This document shows, in pieces, positions 35,866 to 37,678 of a stretch of 37,678 nt of DNA. The position numbers and the translations under genes are program-made. The DNA lies in assembly GCF_002095315.1 (NCBI RefSeq), contig NZ_MLFN01000043.1, forward strand, positions 1 to 37,678. The letters run 5' to 3'. The stretch's first letter is position 1. Each line of letters opens with the position of its first letter. The DNA comes from Pantoea conspicua. Lineage in GTDB: Bacteria; Pseudomonadota; Gammaproteobacteria; Enterobacterales; Enterobacteriaceae. The notes under the pieces were generated by a model, which saw only the letters and a list, made by a program, of their open reading frames with translations, was not told the origin of the DNA and searched no databases.

Positions 35866-35987
35866 TGCCTTGTAACACTCGGTGCTGGTCATTTCCCGCC
35901 GTGGCAGTAGACTATCGCCGGGCATCATCAGGATGCCCGCGCTAAGTCTCTCATTTTGCCGATTCTTTTCAGGATGCACCGTCAATT

Positions 35988-37526
35988 ATGAATTTGTTGA
36001 AATCGCTGGCAGCGGTCAGTTCCATGACCCTGTTTTCCCGCGTCCTGGGCTTTGCCCGTGATGCCATTGTGGCGCGGGTGTTTGGCGCCGGAATGGCGAC
36101 CGATGCGTTCTTTGTCGCCTTTAAACTCCCTAATCTGCTGCGGCGAATTTTTGCTGAAGGGGCCTTTTCGCAGGCGTTTGTGCCGATCCTGGCGGAGTAT
36201 AAGAGCAAGCAGGGCGAAGAGGCGACACGCCTGTTCCTTGCTTACGTCTCTGGGCTGCTGACGCTGGCGCTGGCGCTGGTCACCGTGGCGGGGATGATTG
36301 CCGCGCCGTGGGTCATTATGATCACCGCGCCGGGCTTTGCCGACAGCGCGGATAAGTTCGCCCTGACCAGTTCGCTGCTGCGCGTCACCTTTCCCTACAT
36401 CATGCTGATTTCACTCGCCTCGCTGGCGGGCGCGGTGCTGAATACCTGGAACCGCTTTTCGGTCCCGGCCTTTGCGCCGACGCTGCTTAACGTCAGCATG
36501 ATTGGGTTCGCATTGTTTGCCGCGCCGCATTTCCACCCGCCGGTGATGGCGCTGGCATGGGCGGTGGTGGCAGGCGGCGTGTTGCAGCTCGGCTACCAGC
36601 TGCCGCACCTGAAGAAGCTGGGCATGCTGGTGCTGCCGCGGCTTAATCTGCGTGACGCGGGCGTCTGGCGCGTGATGCGTCAGATGGGGCCGGCGATCCT
36701 TGGCGTCTCGGTCAGCCAGATTTCCCTGATCATCAACACCATTTTCGCCTCCTTTCTGGTTTCGGGATCGGTCTCGTGGATGTATTACGCTGACCGGCTG
36801 ATGGAGTTCCCGTCCGGCGTGCTCGGCGTGGCGCTGGGGACGATCCTGCTGCCTTCGCTGGCGAAAAGTTTTGCCAGTGGCAATCATGATGAATATTCGC
36901 GGCTGATGGACTGGGGTTTACGTCTTTGCTTTTTGCTGGCGCTGCCCAGTGCCGTGGCGCTGGGTATGCTCTCCGGACCGCTGACCATCGCGCTGTTTCA
37001 GTACGGCAAGTTTACCGCCTTTGATGCGGCGATGACTCAGCGTGCGCTGATTGCTTACTCAGTCGGACTGATGGGTCTGATTGTGGTGAAGGTGCTGGCA
37101 CCGGGTTTCTACTCGCGGCAGGACATCAAAACCCCGGTGAAGATTGCGATAGTCACCCTGATTATGACGCAGCTGATGAACCTGGCATTTATTGGGCCGC
37201 TGAAGCACGCTGGCTTATCGCTGTCGATTGGCCTGGCCGCCTGTCTCAACGCAGCGCTGCTTTACTGGCAACTGCGCAAAAAGCAGATCTTCATGCCTCA
37301 GCCCGGCTGGGCCAGTTTTCTGATCCGTCTGGTGATCGCGGTACTGGCGATGGCGGCGGCGCTGTTTGCGATGCTGCAATGGATGCCGGCGTGGGAACAG
37401 GGCGTGATGCTGTGGCGGCTGCTGCGTCTGGCGGCGGTCTGTGCGGTCGGCGGCGGGGCATACTTCCTGACGCTCGGGCTGCTGGGCTTCCGGTTGCGCG
37501 ACTATGCGCGACGCACTGTGGTGTAA
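35988..37526 (+). CDS. murJ: Lipid II flippase MurJ
   Basis: MurJ moves lipid II across the inner membrane for peptidoglycan synthesis. The 512-residue protein, with about 14 spans, matches E. coli MviN/MurJ: '[61 protein letters not shown]', '[31 protein letters not shown]', '[21 protein letters not shown]'. The conserved cavity residues (including the Arg in [13 protein letters not shown]) are visible. Its 123-bp leader after mviM may hold a separate promoter. Confidence 0.97.
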   Translation: MNLLKSLAAVSSMTLFSRVLGFARDAIVARVFGAGMATDAFFVAFKLPNLLRRIFAEGAFSQAFVPILAEYKSKQGEEATRLFLAYVSGLLTLALALVTVAGMIAAPWVIMITAPGFADSADKFALTSSLLRVTFPYIMLISLASLAGAVLNTWNRFSVPAFAPTLLNVSMIGFALFAAPHFHPPVMALAWAVVAGGVLQLGYQLPHLKKLGMLVLPRLNLRDAGVWRVMRQMGPAILGVSVSQISLIINTIFASFLVSGSVSWMYYADRLMEFPSGVLGVALGTILLPSLAKSFASGNHDEYSRLMDWGLRLCFLLALPSAVALGMLSGPLTIALFQYGKFTAFDAAMTQRALIAYSVGLMGLIVVKVLAPGFYSRQDIKTPVKIAIVTLIMTQLMNLAFIGPLKHAGLSLSIGLAACLNAALLYWQLRKKQIFMPQPGWASFLIRLVIAVLAMAAALFAMLQWMPAWEQGVMLWRLLRLAAVCAVGGGAYFLTLGLLGFRLRDYARRTVV

Positions 37527-37577
37527 CCGCTGGCGTGTAATAGCAACGTCCGGATGCAAAAAATCCCGCACCTGGCG

Positions 37578-37678
37578 TAATGCTGATCAGTTAAGCGACG
37601 GGTGAGAACGCAGTCTGGTGCCGCTCAGGGGCTGGCGGTCCTCGCGCCGGGAAGCGTGGAGAGTTCGGGGCCGGCCAG
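37578..37678. mobile_element. Possible IS4-type element end, cut by the window
   Basis: TAATGCTGATCAGTTAAG at 37578-37595 is close to the terminal inverted repeat I recall for IS4 (TAATGCCGATCAGTTAAG). The following 80 bases are more G+C-rich than E. coli IS4 and show no transposase start before the window ends. In E. coli flg genes follow murJ; here that link is not seen. Confidence 0.35.

Noticed and set aside
1..37678. tRNA or rRNA genes
   Set aside because: No cloverleaf-like segment with TTCGA-type arm and CCA-side stem, nor rRNA motif, was seen on either strand.

Overview
The window is enterobacterial chromosomal DNA, most likely from the Erwiniaceae (Pantoea/Erwinia type). The right half carries the block known from the E. 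coli 23-24 min region: clsC-opgC / opgGH-yceK / msyB / lpxL / trhO / yceI-yceJ / solA / bssS / dinI / pyrC / yceB / grxB / rimJ-yceH-mviM-murJ. Encoded proteins resemble the E. coli ones closely, but both MFS exporter genes that sit in this block in E. coli are missing: mdtG (between msyB and lpxL) and mdtH (between grxB and rimJ). Small lineage-specific genes and AT-rich spacers are found instead.

Left half (1-15.8 kb) is accessory. It opens with the 3' part of an Ala-rich protein with 30-bp repeats and a Gly/His tail, then a decayed patch that includes a tyrosine-integrase remnant. Next come a LacI-like ligand-binding protein with no DNA-binding domain, a small Pro-rich lipoprotein, a small membrane protein and a SulP anion transporter. 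An AriR/YmgB-family gene follows, preceded by a structured leader with two tandem intrinsic terminators, then an AraC regulator with a DUF2000 protein. A MarR/SlyA-type regulator heads a tripartite efflux operon (MFS, HlyD adaptor, NodT-type outer-membrane channel). A probable Fur-controlled TonB siderophore receptor, two tiny membrane proteins too short for usual ORF cut-offs, and a GH1-like glycosidase-fold protein complete this half.

The right half is mainly envelope and housekeeping functions: cardiolipin synthesis (clsC), osmoregulated periplasmic glucans (opgC, opgGH), lipid A acylation (lpxL), tRNA hydroxylation (trhO), SOS modulation (dinI), pyrimidine synthesis (pyrC), glutaredoxin 2 (grxB), ribosomal protein acetylation (rimJ) and the lipid II flippase (murJ). 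Recognisable control sites include a LexA box at dinI, a PurR box plus a C/G start-site switch at pyrC, a Fur box at the TonB receptor and a SlyA-like box at the efflux operon.

Four genes (TonB receptor, clsC, trhO, solA) are each broken by exactly one missing base at or beside a short run. Restoring one base gives full-length products each time. This looks more like base-calling error than genuine gene decay. The window ends in a sequence resembling an IS4-type element end. I did not find a wholly new multi-gene system. The best leads for something undescribed are the tandem-terminator leader (or small RNA) before ariR, the two-microprotein cluster, and the GH1-like protein with Gln at the acid/base position.
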